Of a stretch of 64,000 nucleotides of DNA, positions 18,707-26,189 are shown piece after piece (position 1 is the stretch's first letter; each line of letters begins with the position of its first letter). Origin of the DNA: Limisphaera sp049537155 (GTDB lineage Bacteria > Verrucomicrobiota > Verrucomicrobiia > Limisphaerales > Limisphaeraceae); the NCBI RefSeq assembly GCF_049537155.1, contig NZ_JBMVQZ010000002.1, positions 310,001 through 374,000 of the forward strand, written 5' to 3'. The notes under the pieces were generated by a model. It saw only the letters and a program-made list of their open reading frames with translations, searched no databases and had not been told where the DNA came from. Position numbers and translations under genes: made by a program.

Positions 18707-18781
18707 TGGCGACCCTACCGGGATTCGAACCCGGGCTACCACCGTGAAAGGGTGGTGTCCTAACCACTAGACGATAGGGTC
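18707..18781 (-). tRNA. tRNA-Glu (anticodon UUC)
   Basis: The minus strand folds as a complete tRNA: acceptor GACCCTA paired with TAGGGTC, D arm with TAGTGGTTAGGA, anticodon stem CACCC/GGTGG around loop CTTTCAC (anticodon TTC) and T arm CCGGGTTCGAATCCCGG, with an encoded CCA (18707-18709). The mature part without CCA is 18710-18781. TATAGT, a good -10 hexamer, lies 17 bases upstream of the 5' end; no strong -35 is seen. Confidence 0.96.
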
Positions 18782-19271
18782 GCGATCGTCGTGTCTTTAC
18801 TATACGGATGCGCAACGCCGCGTCACGCAAAAATTTGATCCCGGGGTCCGTTCGTCCGGTCGGCCCGTTCGGATCGGCATGATGATGGTCCGGCGCCGGT
18901 GGCGGCCTGCCCTTGTGCGGGGCGTTTCGGACCGGTCGGCCCCCGTGTTGATGCCCTGTTCTTGGAGGGAAGGTCGGGGACCTGCGTCCGGCTCGGGCGT
19001 GACGGGATTGTCCCGAAACGGGACACGGTGTGTCCGGGAATCTCGTGCCGTTGGACACCCGGGCGCGTGCGTTCGACTGGCGAATGTGCTCAAAGACCGC
19101 CGGATCCCGGACGAAACGGGGTCTGACGAGGTCCTGAAGCGGCTGGCATCCGGTCTGCTCATGGGTCGGGTGCGGTTGCAGTCGGCAATGAAGCGAACAG
19201 AACCGTCCTGATGGTATGCAACCCGCCGGCTGCTTCGTTCGCGCCGCATGGAGAAGAAAGGCAGCACAGCT
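18782..19271. other. Non-coding stretch upstream of the first small pilin gene
   Basis: 490 bases without a credible gene; the short ORFs lack family resemblance and coding bias. It holds the tRNA-Glu promoter at its left end and a sigma-54-like element at 19144-19158. A long pilin leader or a small RNA is possible but nothing in the sequence proves it. Confidence 0.5.
19144..19158 (+). promoter_or_regulatory. Sigma-54-like -24/-12 promoter element
   Basis: TGGCATCCGGTCTGC has GG and GC exactly ten bases apart and resembles the TGGCAC-N5-TTGC consensus, with mismatches at the last base of the -24 box and the first T of the -12 box. It is about 115 bases upstream of the pilin start. Type IV pilin genes are often sigma-54 dependent, and an NtrC-type activator is encoded at 58 kb, but nothing ties it to this site. 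Confidence 0.4.
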
Positions 19272-19637
19272 ATGAAACTGAACACGTATCGTCGCACGGG
19301 TGCGTTCACCCTGGTGGAAATCATGATCGTGGTGGCCATCATCGGTCTGTTGGCCGCCATTGCCATCCCGAACTTCGTCCGGGCACGCGAGACCGCGCAG
19401 CAAAACACCTGCGTGAACAACCTGCGGCAGATCGATGGCGCCAAGGACCAGTGGGCCTTGGAACAAGGGAAGAATACCGGAGATGCATGCCACATTAACG
19501 ATATCGCGCCGTACCTTCGAACTGTACCGACCTGTCCCGTGGGCAATTCGGCCTACAATGTGAACGTGATCGGCACGGCTCCTGCGTGCACCAGTGCGAA
19601 GGCGACTGAGCACAATAACGCCTACGCAGGTAGCTGA
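19272..19637 (+). CDS. Type IV pilin-like protein (prepilin), paralogue 1
   Basis: This 121-residue prepilin has a short basic leader (MKLNTYRRTGA) followed by FTLVEIMIVVAIIGLLAAIA, with Glu at +5 counted from the Phe. Note that the residue before Phe is Ala, not Gly (TGA|FTLVE), so cleavage is after Ala or shifted by one. After the helix comes NNLRQIDGAKDQWALEQGK, a cysteine-containing loop and the tail YNVNVIGTAPACTSA. The prepilin peptidase would cleave it for assembly into a pilus or type II pseudopilus. The ATG at 19272 is preferred over one 24 bases earlier because it gives the normal short leader, with AAAGG about 10 bases upstream. A clear terminator follows at 19675. The paralogue at 20004 has the same layout. 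Confidence 0.88.
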   Translation: MKLNTYRRTGAFTLVEIMIVVAIIGLLAAIAIPNFVRARETAQQNTCVNNLRQIDGAKDQWALEQGKNTGDACHINDIAPYLRTVPTCPVGNSAYNVNVIGTAPACTSAKATEHNNAYAGS

Positions 19638-19674
19638 TCGGAGGCGTCGCGTAACCAGAACTGCCCTTGGGAGG

Positions 19675-19705
19675 GAGCAGCCACAACGGCTGCTCTCTTG
19701 CTTTT
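19675..19705 (+). terminator. Rho-independent terminator after the first small pilin gene
   Basis: GAGCAGCC (19675-19682), loop ACAAC, GGCTGCTC (19688-19695): a perfect 8-bp stem followed by TCTTGCTTTT. It lies 38 bases past the pilin stop and separates the two pilin genes into independent transcripts. Confidence 0.8.
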
Positions 19706-19910
19706 ACGGTGCAGCTGCGACGAACAAATCAAAAAGAGAGAGTGAGGCGCCGCAGTCTGGAGGTCGCCGTGAGTCGTGTTGTCTGGTTGTCGAGGTGCCC
19801 CGGGGGACCCTTGGTGGGGTTTGGCCCGCCGGACCGTTCGCTTCACTGGCTCGCGGTACCATGCTCCGGACCGGCCCGGAAACTGCTTCCCCTGAATGGG
19901 CCCTTGGCGG

Positions 19911-19938
19911 TTGCTGTGGAGTGAAGACGTCCTAATAT
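19911..19938 (+). promoter_or_regulatory. Candidate sigma-70 type promoter of the second small pilin gene
   Basis: TTGCTG (19911-19916), a 16-base spacer and TAATAT (19933-19938) lie 65 bases upstream of the pilin start. The rest of the 19706-20003 interval contains no gene I can support. Unlike the first pilin, no GG-N10-GC pair was found here. Confidence 0.4.
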
Positions 19939-20003
19939 CATAGATGGTCCCTATAGCAGGCCACCAAGAGCCCGCCAAAGAAAGCATGCATTGAGGTGGA
20001 GCC

Positions 20004-20363
20004 ATGAAACTCCAGCATCGGTTGCAAAGCGGGTTCACGCTTGTGGAAATCATGATCGTGGTGGCCATTGTGGGCCTCCTGACGGCGATCGCGGTCCCGA
20101 ACTTTGCTCGGGCCCGCAGCCAGACACAGAAGAACATCTGCATCAGTCACCTCAGGGAGATTGACAGCATCAAGCAACAATGGGCCCTGGAGTACAAGAA
20201 GTCTTCTGAGGATCCCGCACCGGAGCCGGTGGATCTGGTCCCTTACTTCCGGGGCGAACGCTGGCCCGAGTGCCCGGCAGGCGGGACCTACACCATCAAT
20301 GGTGTGGGTGTGGCGCCCACCTGCAGCCTGGGCGAAAGCCTCGGGCATGTCCTGGAAGATTGA
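20004..20363 (+). CDS. Type IV pilin-like protein (prepilin), paralogue 2
   Basis: This 119-residue prepilin is related to the one at 19272: leader MKLQHRLQSG, then FTLVEIMIVVAIVGLLTAIA with Glu at +5 and the canonical Gly before the cut. The helix continues with NFARARSQTQKN, then HLREIDSIKQQWALEYKK. The C-terminal part has CPAGGTYTINGVG and APTCS, the same two-cysteine tail as paralogue 1, although the remaining globular sequence has diverged. A purine-rich GAGGTGGAG just before the ATG makes the start secure. It has its own probable promoter and is followed by repeat copy D. Two pilin paralogues 366 bases apart suggest a major and a minor subunit, or two alternative ones, used with PilT (12249-13343). 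Confidence 0.9.
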   Translation: MKLQHRLQSGFTLVEIMIVVAIVGLLTAIAVPNFARARSQTQKNICISHLREIDSIKQQWALEYKKSSEDPAPEPVDLVPYFRGERWPECPAGGTYTINGVGVAPTCSLGESLGHVLED

Positions 20364-20399
20364 CAAGGGTGTCCCGATTCCGGACCGCCCGGCCGTCTT

Positions 20400-20720
20400 C
20401 ACCACGGAGACACCGAGTCCACCACGGTGACACGGCGAGGATGTGATATATAAACCACAGAGGCACAGAGAACACAGAGACCTTCACAGAGAAGAGGAAA
20501 AATGCTGCGGAGTGTGTGCCGGAGTCAACGGTTGGCGGGCGGTCGGAGCTCCGACAGCGCATTACAGAGTAAGATGCTCTGTTGCCAGCCGTGACCAGGA
20601 TGCAAGCATGGACGTAAGCGGTTGAAAGACGAGAAGAAGGCTCTGTGTTTTCCTCTGTGTGCTCTGTGCCTCTGTGGTTCGTTTTGGAAAGGGCGTCTTC
20701 TCTGCGTCTCCGTGGTGAAC
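20400..20720. repeat. Intergenic inverted-arm repeat, copy D (best-preserved)
   Basis: This lies between the convergent pilin and HDOD genes. Left arm: ACCACGGAGACACCGAG, a second CACCACGG, then AACCACAGAGGCACAGAG, AACACAGAGA and TTCACAGAGAAGAGG. Right arm: CTCTGTGTTTTCCTCTGTG, CTCTGTGCCTCTGTGGTT, then GCGTCTCCGTGGTG, the reverse complement of the left. The core holds a perfect palindrome GTCGGAGCTCCGAC (20542-20555) and a small hairpin ACAGAG...CTCTGT (20564-20582). The ORFs crossing it translate the repeat words into His/Arg/Glu-rich strings and are not genes. Confidence 0.85.
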
Positions 20721-20781
20721 GGAGAGGGTCGGTGCGTGGAAGCAAGGGCGGGGTGGAACCGGACAGCGCCAAGGTTGCGGC

Positions 20782-21726
20782 TCAGACCAGGCCTTCGAGG
20801 ATGTGGGGCAGGCGCTCCAGGCTTCGCTGCAGCGATGCCTGGGCAATGGCCTGTTCGGCTTCCTTGGGGTTGGGGAAGAGCAAATGCCAGCCGGCACAGC
20901 TCTGGCATTGCTCCCGGGTCACAGGGAGGTAGTTGCCGCTGCAGCCGATCCCCTCGGCCCGCAGCAGCAGGTCCGCCACCTGCACCGACGCCACCAGGGC
21001 CGTGTACCGCTCCGCTTTGTCGGGCTGGTGATGATATCGCGCGGCCTGGACCATCAGATCGGGCAGCCGCTGGCGTTCCAGGTACAGGGCCCCCAGTTCC
21101 GCGTGATCCACCCCCAGGACTTCCCGTTCGATGTCGGTCAGATCCCGTTCGCCGGCCACGGCCTGCCGGTGGATCTCGGCGAAGTGTTCAGGGAAACTCC
21201 AGGCCATGACGATCTTGCCCACGTCGTGAACGAGCCCCGCCACGTAATCGGATTCGTCCATGGGGGTCTGCACCGTGCCGAGCACCTCACGCGTCAGAAG
21301 CGCGACGCCGATGCAGTGCTGCCAAAACTCGCGCCAGGGGAAGCGGCATTGACGGGTGAGCCGCTGAAAGTCCTCGATGATGGGGGTGACCAGCGCCAAC
21401 TGACGGATCTGCCGGATGCCCAGGTAGAACACTGCTTCCTCGATGCTGTTCACCGGTTGGGCCAGGCCGTAGTAGACCGAATTGACCAGCCGCAGCAGTC
21501 GCGAGGTCAGGCTGGGATCGCGCCGGATGATCTCAGAAATCTGGGCCGAATACCGTTGCTCCGCGCCCAGCAACTCCTGCAACGCCTTGTTGATGCTGCT
21601 CAGGGAGGGCAGCGAGGGACATCGGCTCAGCTGGGCCTGAATCTGGTTTAAGCTCAGCGGCCGGACGGTTTCGTTGGCTGCGGTTTCAGGCATGGCGGTT
21701 TCCGCGTTCCTGTTCAGCTTCTCCAT
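20782..21726 (-). CDS. HDOD domain protein
   Basis: This 314-residue protein is dominated by an HDOD domain (about residues 30-230). It has the entry helix PSLPSLSSINKALQELL, RDPSLTSRLLRLVNSVYYG, EEAVFYLGIRQIRQLALVTP and the degenerate HD-like VAGLVHDVGKIV. HDOD proteins are non-catalytic relatives of HD phosphohydrolases found in bacterial signalling, often together with c-di-GMP or chemotaxis circuits and frequently linked to motility; here it lies next to pilin genes. The tail has three cysteines in a short span (IGCSG and QCQSCAG), a possible metal-binding site outside the HDOD core. Start: ATG at 21726 (a second in-frame ATG at 21693 is possible; neither has a strong ribosome binding site). 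Repeat E lies just upstream, so its promoter must be inside or beyond that element. Confidence 0.85.
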   Translation of the reverse strand: MEKLNRNAETAMPETAANETVRPLSLNQIQAQLSRCPSLPSLSSINKALQELLGAEQRYSAQISEIIRRDPSLTSRLLRLVNSVYYGLAQPVNSIEEAVFYLGIRQIRQLALVTPIIEDFQRLTRQCRFPWREFWQHCIGVALLTREVLGTVQTPMDESDYVAGLVHDVGKIVMAWSFPEHFAEIHRQAVAGERDLTDIEREVLGVDHAELGALYLERQRLPDLMVQAARYHHQPDKAERYTALVASVQVADLLLRAEGIGCSGNYLPVTREQCQSCAGWHLLFPNPKEAEQAIAQASLQRSLERLPHILEGLV

Positions 21727-21857
21727 CGGCCATCCGGGAGGAAAACCTAAGGGAAAAATTTGCCGCCCGACCCGGGGCCGGGGGGGCCCGGTCCGCCGGT
21801 GGCCCCGGGGTCGAAGGCGAGCGGAGGGGGTGAAGCCCGCCGACCGTGGCCCCCGCG

Positions 21858-22453
21858 ACACCACCCGGGACACGGAGTTCACCACGGACACACCGCGAGG
21901 GATTGACGAATAAACCACGGAGACTGTGGGAACACAGAGGTTTTACACAGAGGAGAGGAAAGCCAATTTACCGCAGGTGGCGTGGGTGTCCGGCCGGGTG
22001 ACCGGGTGGCATGGGAGCTGGGGCACCGGTCGGGCCCGCCGCTGCCGGTTGGGGTGCCGGCTGCAGTCGGCACCCCAACCCCCTGTCCCCACCCGGGGAC
22101 CGGGCAAAGTCCACATCGTCCACCTTGCAGCCGAAGTCATAAAGGGGGAGATACAAGACGACAGACCAGAAAGAGATTTCACAGCGAACAAGCGGGAAAT
22201 GCCATTGAAGGAACGGCACTGGCAGGCGACGGACGGCCGGCGAACCCGGCCGGATCCGCCCGGCTGCCCGCCATGACCAGGGTCCACACGCACCGAAAAG
22301 AGAGAGGGTCGCTTTACACGGACACACCCATGCGGCGCTTGTACACGCAAAGCAATCCCTCTGTGTTTTATCTCCGTGTCCTCTGCGCCCCTGTGGTTGA
22401 TTTATCAAGTCCGGCTCGGTGTCTCCGCGGTGATCTCTGTCTCTCGGTGGTGA
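21858..22453. repeat. Intergenic inverted-arm repeat, copy E (longest)
   Basis: Left arm: GACACGGAGTTCACCACGGA, a linker GGGATTGACGAATAAACCAC, then GGAACACAGAGG and ACACAGAGGAGAGG. Right arm: CCCTCTGTGTTTTATCTCC, GTGTCCTCTGCGCCCC, TGTGGTTGATTTATC, then GGTGTCTCCGCGGTG. Its interior is about twice as long as in other copies and carries a perfect 13-bp hairpin (22047-22080) and a TTCACAGCG word near 22178. It separates two minus-strand genes (HDOD and the 351-residue exported protein). Confidence 0.75.
22047..22080. repeat. Perfect 13-bp hairpin inside repeat E
   Basis: GGTTGGGGTGCCG (22047-22059) and CGGCACCCCAACC (22068-22080) are exact reverse complements around the 8-base loop GCTGCAGT. 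There is no T-run on either side, so it is not a typical terminator. It occurs in copy E only. Confidence 0.8.
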
Positions 22454-22481
22454 GGATCAGAGCGGGGTGGGGTCGGCGGCG

Positions 22482-23537
22482 TCAGGGTGAAACGCGGGCG
22501 CGGTAGAACCGGGCGGGTGCATGGACCGCGGTGGTGTCAATGAAGTCGAGCACGCCGTCGCCGCTGGAGTTGGTTCGCAGGGGCAGCCAGGTGGGTTGGA
22601 CGAGGGTGGGGGTGGATTCGATCACGTACCGCACGCCCGGTTGGCCCAGGAGACGGAGCCAGACGTGGCCGCCATTGGTTCGTTCCAGGAGCAGGAGCCG
22701 GGGCCGATCCTGCGCGGCGCGCGCCGTCACGCGGAAGTTGTCGAACAGCAGGTAGTTGTCGCCCGGACGGTTCGGGTCGTAGTAGGCCCAGACGAGGTCA
22801 ATTTCACCGAGTGTGAGGGGCAGGCCGGTGGTGGTGATGGGTTGGTTGGTGGCGACGAGGCGGCCGCCGTAGGTGGCGCTCCAGCGGTTGGCGGCGAAAT
22901 CCATCGTGATCACCAGCCGCTCCGGCACGCCGTTGGTGAATTTCACCGGGGTGACCACCCAATCGTTGGTGCCGTCGAGCCGGTAGGAGATGTCGAGGTG
23001 ATAGTTGTCGAAGTCCAGGGTGAAAAGGCGGTTCGTGCGGTCGTTGTAGATCTGCCACTGGAAGTTGTCGTATTGCCCGTTTGCGGCCGAGGAATCCTCG
23101 ACGCTCATCAGCACGGAGAACTCCACCAGGGGCAGTCCGGCCGCCGCCGGATTGAAGTTCAACGGCCGCCAGATGATGGTTTCGGTTTCGTTGGTTTGGA
23201 GGGGTGGCCAGTAGCCGATGTACGCCTGTTGCCCTTCGCCCGGGAAGAAATCCGGCACCAGACCGTTTCCACCCGTGCCGGTGCCCAGCCAGCCGTTCTG
23301 GCCGATGAGGGTGTAGTTCGTGTCGTACCCTTCGGCACGTTCAAACGCCGTGAAGAAGAGGTTGGTGCTGTCGGCCCGGAGGGACGAGACTGGCAACGCC
23401 AGCGTCAGCCACCAGACCGCCAACCCGTGCAACAGGCGGGCCGTGGCGTCCGGGATACGTTGTTTCCGCGGCGGACAGGTCCGCGTGAAGGCGGAGCGAG
23501 ACACCCACTGTTCCGTTCCGATCCTTGGAAGATTCAT
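22482..23537 (-). CDS. Exported protein of unknown function with beta-sandwich-like domain
   Basis: This 351-residue protein has a long basic N-region and a hydrophobic signal segment (about residues 36-56, HGLAVWWLTLALPVSSLRA). The mature part is rich in Tyr, Trp, Asn and Thr, with strands such as FFTAFERAEGY, GQYDNFQWQIYND and DNYLLFDNFRVTAR, suggesting a concanavalin/jelly-roll-like fold. The last 65 residues (from RLLLLERTNGGHVWLRLLG to PARFYRARVSP) look like a separate module: a strand, then YVIESTP, W, and a terminal F-Y-R-x-R. The GEVED protein at 47-51 kb ends in a similar way (RLFFRVRY). I recognise no catalytic motif. Start: ATG at 23537, without an obvious ribosome binding site. 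Its 3' end abuts repeat E. Confidence 0.65.
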   Translation of the reverse strand: MNLPRIGTEQWVSRSAFTRTCPPRKQRIPDATARLLHGLAVWWLTLALPVSSLRADSTNLFFTAFERAEGYDTNYTLIGQNGWLGTGTGGNGLVPDFFPGEGQQAYIGYWPPLQTNETETIIWRPLNFNPAAAGLPLVEFSVLMSVEDSSAANGQYDNFQWQIYNDRTNRLFTLDFDNYHLDISYRLDGTNDWVVTPVKFTNGVPERLVITMDFAANRWSATYGGRLVATNQPITTTGLPLTLGEIDLVWAYYDPNRPGDNYLLFDNFRVTARAAQDRPRLLLLERTNGGHVWLRLLGQPGVRYVIESTPTLVQPTWLPLRTNSSGDGVLDFIDTTAVHAPARFYRARVSP

Positions 23538-23573
23538 GGGAACAACCGACCGATGAAAGACGGGCGAGGGGTG

Positions 23574-25901
23574 TCAACGTTCGGATCGCGGCCTGCCCGG
23601 GGCGGCGGCGCCGCGGCCGGTTGCGGAGGGTGCCGGCGCCGGAGGTGTCGCGGGTGCCGGCCGGAAGGAGGGTGTGGGCGCGGGACCAACCTCAGCCGGG
23701 GGCGTGGCCGGTGTGGGGGCCGGTCGTTGGAAGGACGGCGGCGGTGCCATGGGCCGGCTTGGCGGCGTGAGGGCCGGGGCGGGGACACCTCCGGGCGCGG
23801 GCGAGGGTGGGGACGCTTGGGCGGGGCTCACCTGCCTTGCCGGCGGGGAGGAGAACACGCGATAGCGCGAAGCGGAATCGCCGCCCCGCCCTCCTGGATG
23901 CGCGGCCGGGGCATTGAATCCGGGCGGTGTGCTGGGACGGATGACGATGACATTTTGCGACGGGGACTGTGGCGCGGGTGCGGGGGGAGTCGGCCGGGTC
24001 GTGGGTGCCGGTGCCGGTGCGGGTCGAGGTTGCATGACCGGCGAAGGTTGGGGCGCTGCGGCCGGGGCCTGTGGAACGGCGGGGGCGGGCCGGGTCCAGG
24101 TGTAGGTGGCGCGACTCTCCGGCCGGGGAGTGACCGGTCGGGCCGGCACAGCCGGCGTGGATGCTTCGCTGCGTCGGGCCGGAGCGTCGGTTCCGCGTGC
24201 CGTGCCGCTTCCGGGAGCAATAGCGGGCCGCTCGATCGCGGCGCGGGGTGCGGTCGGGCGCGGCTCGGGTGCGCCCTGTGCGGCCAGTTCCGGTGTGCGT
24301 TCGGGGCGGGCTGGAATGTTGGATTCCGTGGTGCCGGCGGTGAGGGAGCGGGTTTCGACGAGCCGGGAGCGTGCCACGGGTGCGGCCGAGCGTGTGGGGG
24401 TGATGGCTGCGGTGCCGTGGGCATCTCGCAGCGCTGCAGCGCCGGCTCCGGCGGTGGGCGGGCTCGCAGCCGGCGGGGCCGGGGCACGTTCGGGTCGGCC
24501 GGCCCCGGGGGCTCGGGCGGCGGTCAGGTCGGCTGGACGCAACCGTGGGGCCAGCACTTCGCCGCGGGCCGGTTCGTAGCGTTCCCGCGCGGCGCTCAAG
24601 CTGGCCGGTTGGGCGGTGTCCACCGGCTGGGGTCGGACGCGCAGCGGTCGCATTTCCCGACCCGTATGTTCGCGCACCCGGTCGGGGTCGATCCCGCGGT
24701 TGACGATCCGGTCTCGCTCGCGCACCAGGCCGTCTTTGACCGGGCGGGATTCGCGCACGAGTCGGCGGCAATCGTCGTCTTTCACCCGGTGACGGTGGAG
24801 GTGGCGATCGTGGAAATGGTCCCATGAGACGAAGGTGAACCAGCTCCAGCCGAAGCCGTAGCTGCTGTAGGCGAAGCCGAATCCGCTGAAGTGGCCGTAG
24901 GGTGGCAGGGGCGCCCAACCGCAGTAACCGGGGTGGTAACGCCATGTCACCCAGGCCGGCGCCCAGATGGTGTCGGGCCACCAGCACCAGCCCCAGCGGG
25001 GGTGCAGGAACCAACGACCGTAATGGAAGGTGGCCCAGCCCCAGGTGTAATCGGAATGCCAGTACCAACCGTAATCGGTGTAGATCCAGCGACCGCCGTG
25101 GCAGTAGGGTCGCCATCCGGGCTGGAGGATGACCACGCTGGGTTGCCAGCAGTAACCGTAACCGTCCACGTACACCCAGGTGCCGTAGGGGGAGAGCGCC
25201 TCGTAGAAGTATTGGTAGGTGACGTTGGTACCGGCGGTGGGTGCGGCAGCGGTTGTTTCGGGGGAGGGCTCGGCCGGCGCGTTGGTGGTGGGGGCGAACC
25301 GGGGCGCGGCAGCGACGGGCGATTCAGATTCGGGCGGGGTCGTGTTTGTGGCGGGGGCCTGGTCCGTGAGGGGGGGCAATTGACCGCCCAGTTCACGCAG
25401 CCGGCGATCCTGTTCGATCATGGCGCGGATGACCTCGCTGGAGACGCCCAGGTCGTTCAGGTAAACGATGTGGTCGGCCAACAGGTTGAAGGTGCGGGTG
25501 CTGTTGGTGACGTAGGCGAGCATGACGGACTCCGGCACGGCCGCGCGGGCCAGTTTGACCAGTTCGAGTGTGGCGGGGGAGAACTTGAGGGCCTCGGGAA
25601 CCACCGGCTCCGCGACGGCCGGAGCCGGCTCGGGTTTGTCGGGTGGCAGTACCGTGGTTGCGTCGGCGACGGGTTCGTCCATGGGCACCGGTGGCAGGTT
25701 GGCGTCGGTTGTGTCCGTGGTTGGCCCGGGCGGGGACACTTCTGCGTGGGTTGGGCGGGCATCTTCGGGGCTTGGGTTGGCGACGGTATCCCGGGGCGGG
25801 GCCGGGCTTTCGGCCTGGGTGGTGCGGGCGCACCCGGCCAGGGGCAGGCAGAGCAGGAGGCTCAGCAGCCCTGCGGCTGCGATGGGGATGCCGGTTTTCA
25901 T
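23574..25901 (-). CDS. Lipoprotein with Trp/Tyr-rich DUF6600-like domain and Pro/Ala-rich tail
   Basis: This is a 775-residue protein. The signal peptide ends in LPLAGC, so Cys24 is the likely lipid anchor. A Pro/Thr-rich spacer is followed by a helical segment (about 105-180, including TLELVKLARAAVPESVMLAY and DLGVSSEVIRAMI). Next comes a remarkable W/Y/G-rich domain at roughly 235-375 (YEALSPYGTWVYVDGYGYCW, HSDYTWGWATFHYGRW, RWGWCWWPDTIWAPAWVTW) of the DUF6600 type, then an Arg-rich linker (HDRHLHRHRVKDDDCRR). The last 330 residues are disordered and Pro/Ala-rich. The W-rich domain is a known surface-protein module of unknown function; peptidoglycan or polysaccharide contact is a guess. The ATG at 25901 is preceded by GAGAGG at good spacing. 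It follows the 351-residue exported gene's start by only 36 bases, on the same strand. Confidence 0.78.
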   Translation of the reverse strand: MKTGIPIAAAGLLSLLLCLPLAGCARTTQAESPAPPRDTVANPSPEDARPTHAEVSPPGPTTDTTDANLPPVPMDEPVADATTVLPPDKPEPAPAVAEPVVPEALKFSPATLELVKLARAAVPESVMLAYVTNSTRTFNLLADHIVYLNDLGVSSEVIRAMIEQDRRLRELGGQLPPLTDQAPATNTTPPESESPVAAAPRFAPTTNAPAEPSPETTAAAPTAGTNVTYQYFYEALSPYGTWVYVDGYGYCWQPSVVILQPGWRPYCHGGRWIYTDYGWYWHSDYTWGWATFHYGRWFLHPRWGWCWWPDTIWAPAWVTWRYHPGYCGWAPLPPYGHFSGFGFAYSSYGFGWSWFTFVSWDHFHDRHLHRHRVKDDDCRRLVRESRPVKDGLVRERDRIVNRGIDPDRVREHTGREMRPLRVRPQPVDTAQPASLSAARERYEPARGEVLAPRLRPADLTAARAPGAGRPERAPAPPAASPPTAGAGAAALRDAHGTAAITPTRSAAPVARSRLVETRSLTAGTTESNIPARPERTPELAAQGAPEPRPTAPRAAIERPAIAPGSGTARGTDAPARRSEASTPAVPARPVTPRPESRATYTWTRPAPAVPQAPAAAPQPSPVMQPRPAPAPAPTTRPTPPAPAPQSPSQNVIVIRPSTPPGFNAPAAHPGGRGGDSASRYRVFSSPPARQVSPAQASPPSPAPGGVPAPALTPPSRPMAPPPSFQRPAPTPATPPAEVGPAPTPSFRPAPATPPAPAPSATGRGAAAPGRPRSER

Positions 25902-26189
25902 AAGCCTCTCCAATGTACGCTTTTTCGGGCGGGTTGCCACCGATCGTTCGGGGGGGCTTCCCAACAGGTTCGACTTCCGGCCTGGGGAGGGTATTCATGG
26001 GGTGTGCGGGTGGGCGGGGTGTGCAGCCAACCCGCGGTGGGGGACGAGGAGGGGCTGTCACGGACGTGGCCTGCCTGACGGTTTCGGGACGCGTGGAAGG
26101 TGTCGGTGGGTTGGCGTACTTGTGCCGTATAGACCATGAGCACTCCGGGGAATGGAGTTCCGTGGCTTGAGCGTGGGAGAGGCAGCCCT

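Noticed and set aside
20443..20772. Small ORFs over repeat D with HREHRD-like peptides
   Set aside because: They are translations of the repeated CACAGAGA words in different frames and appear in every copy of the repeat.
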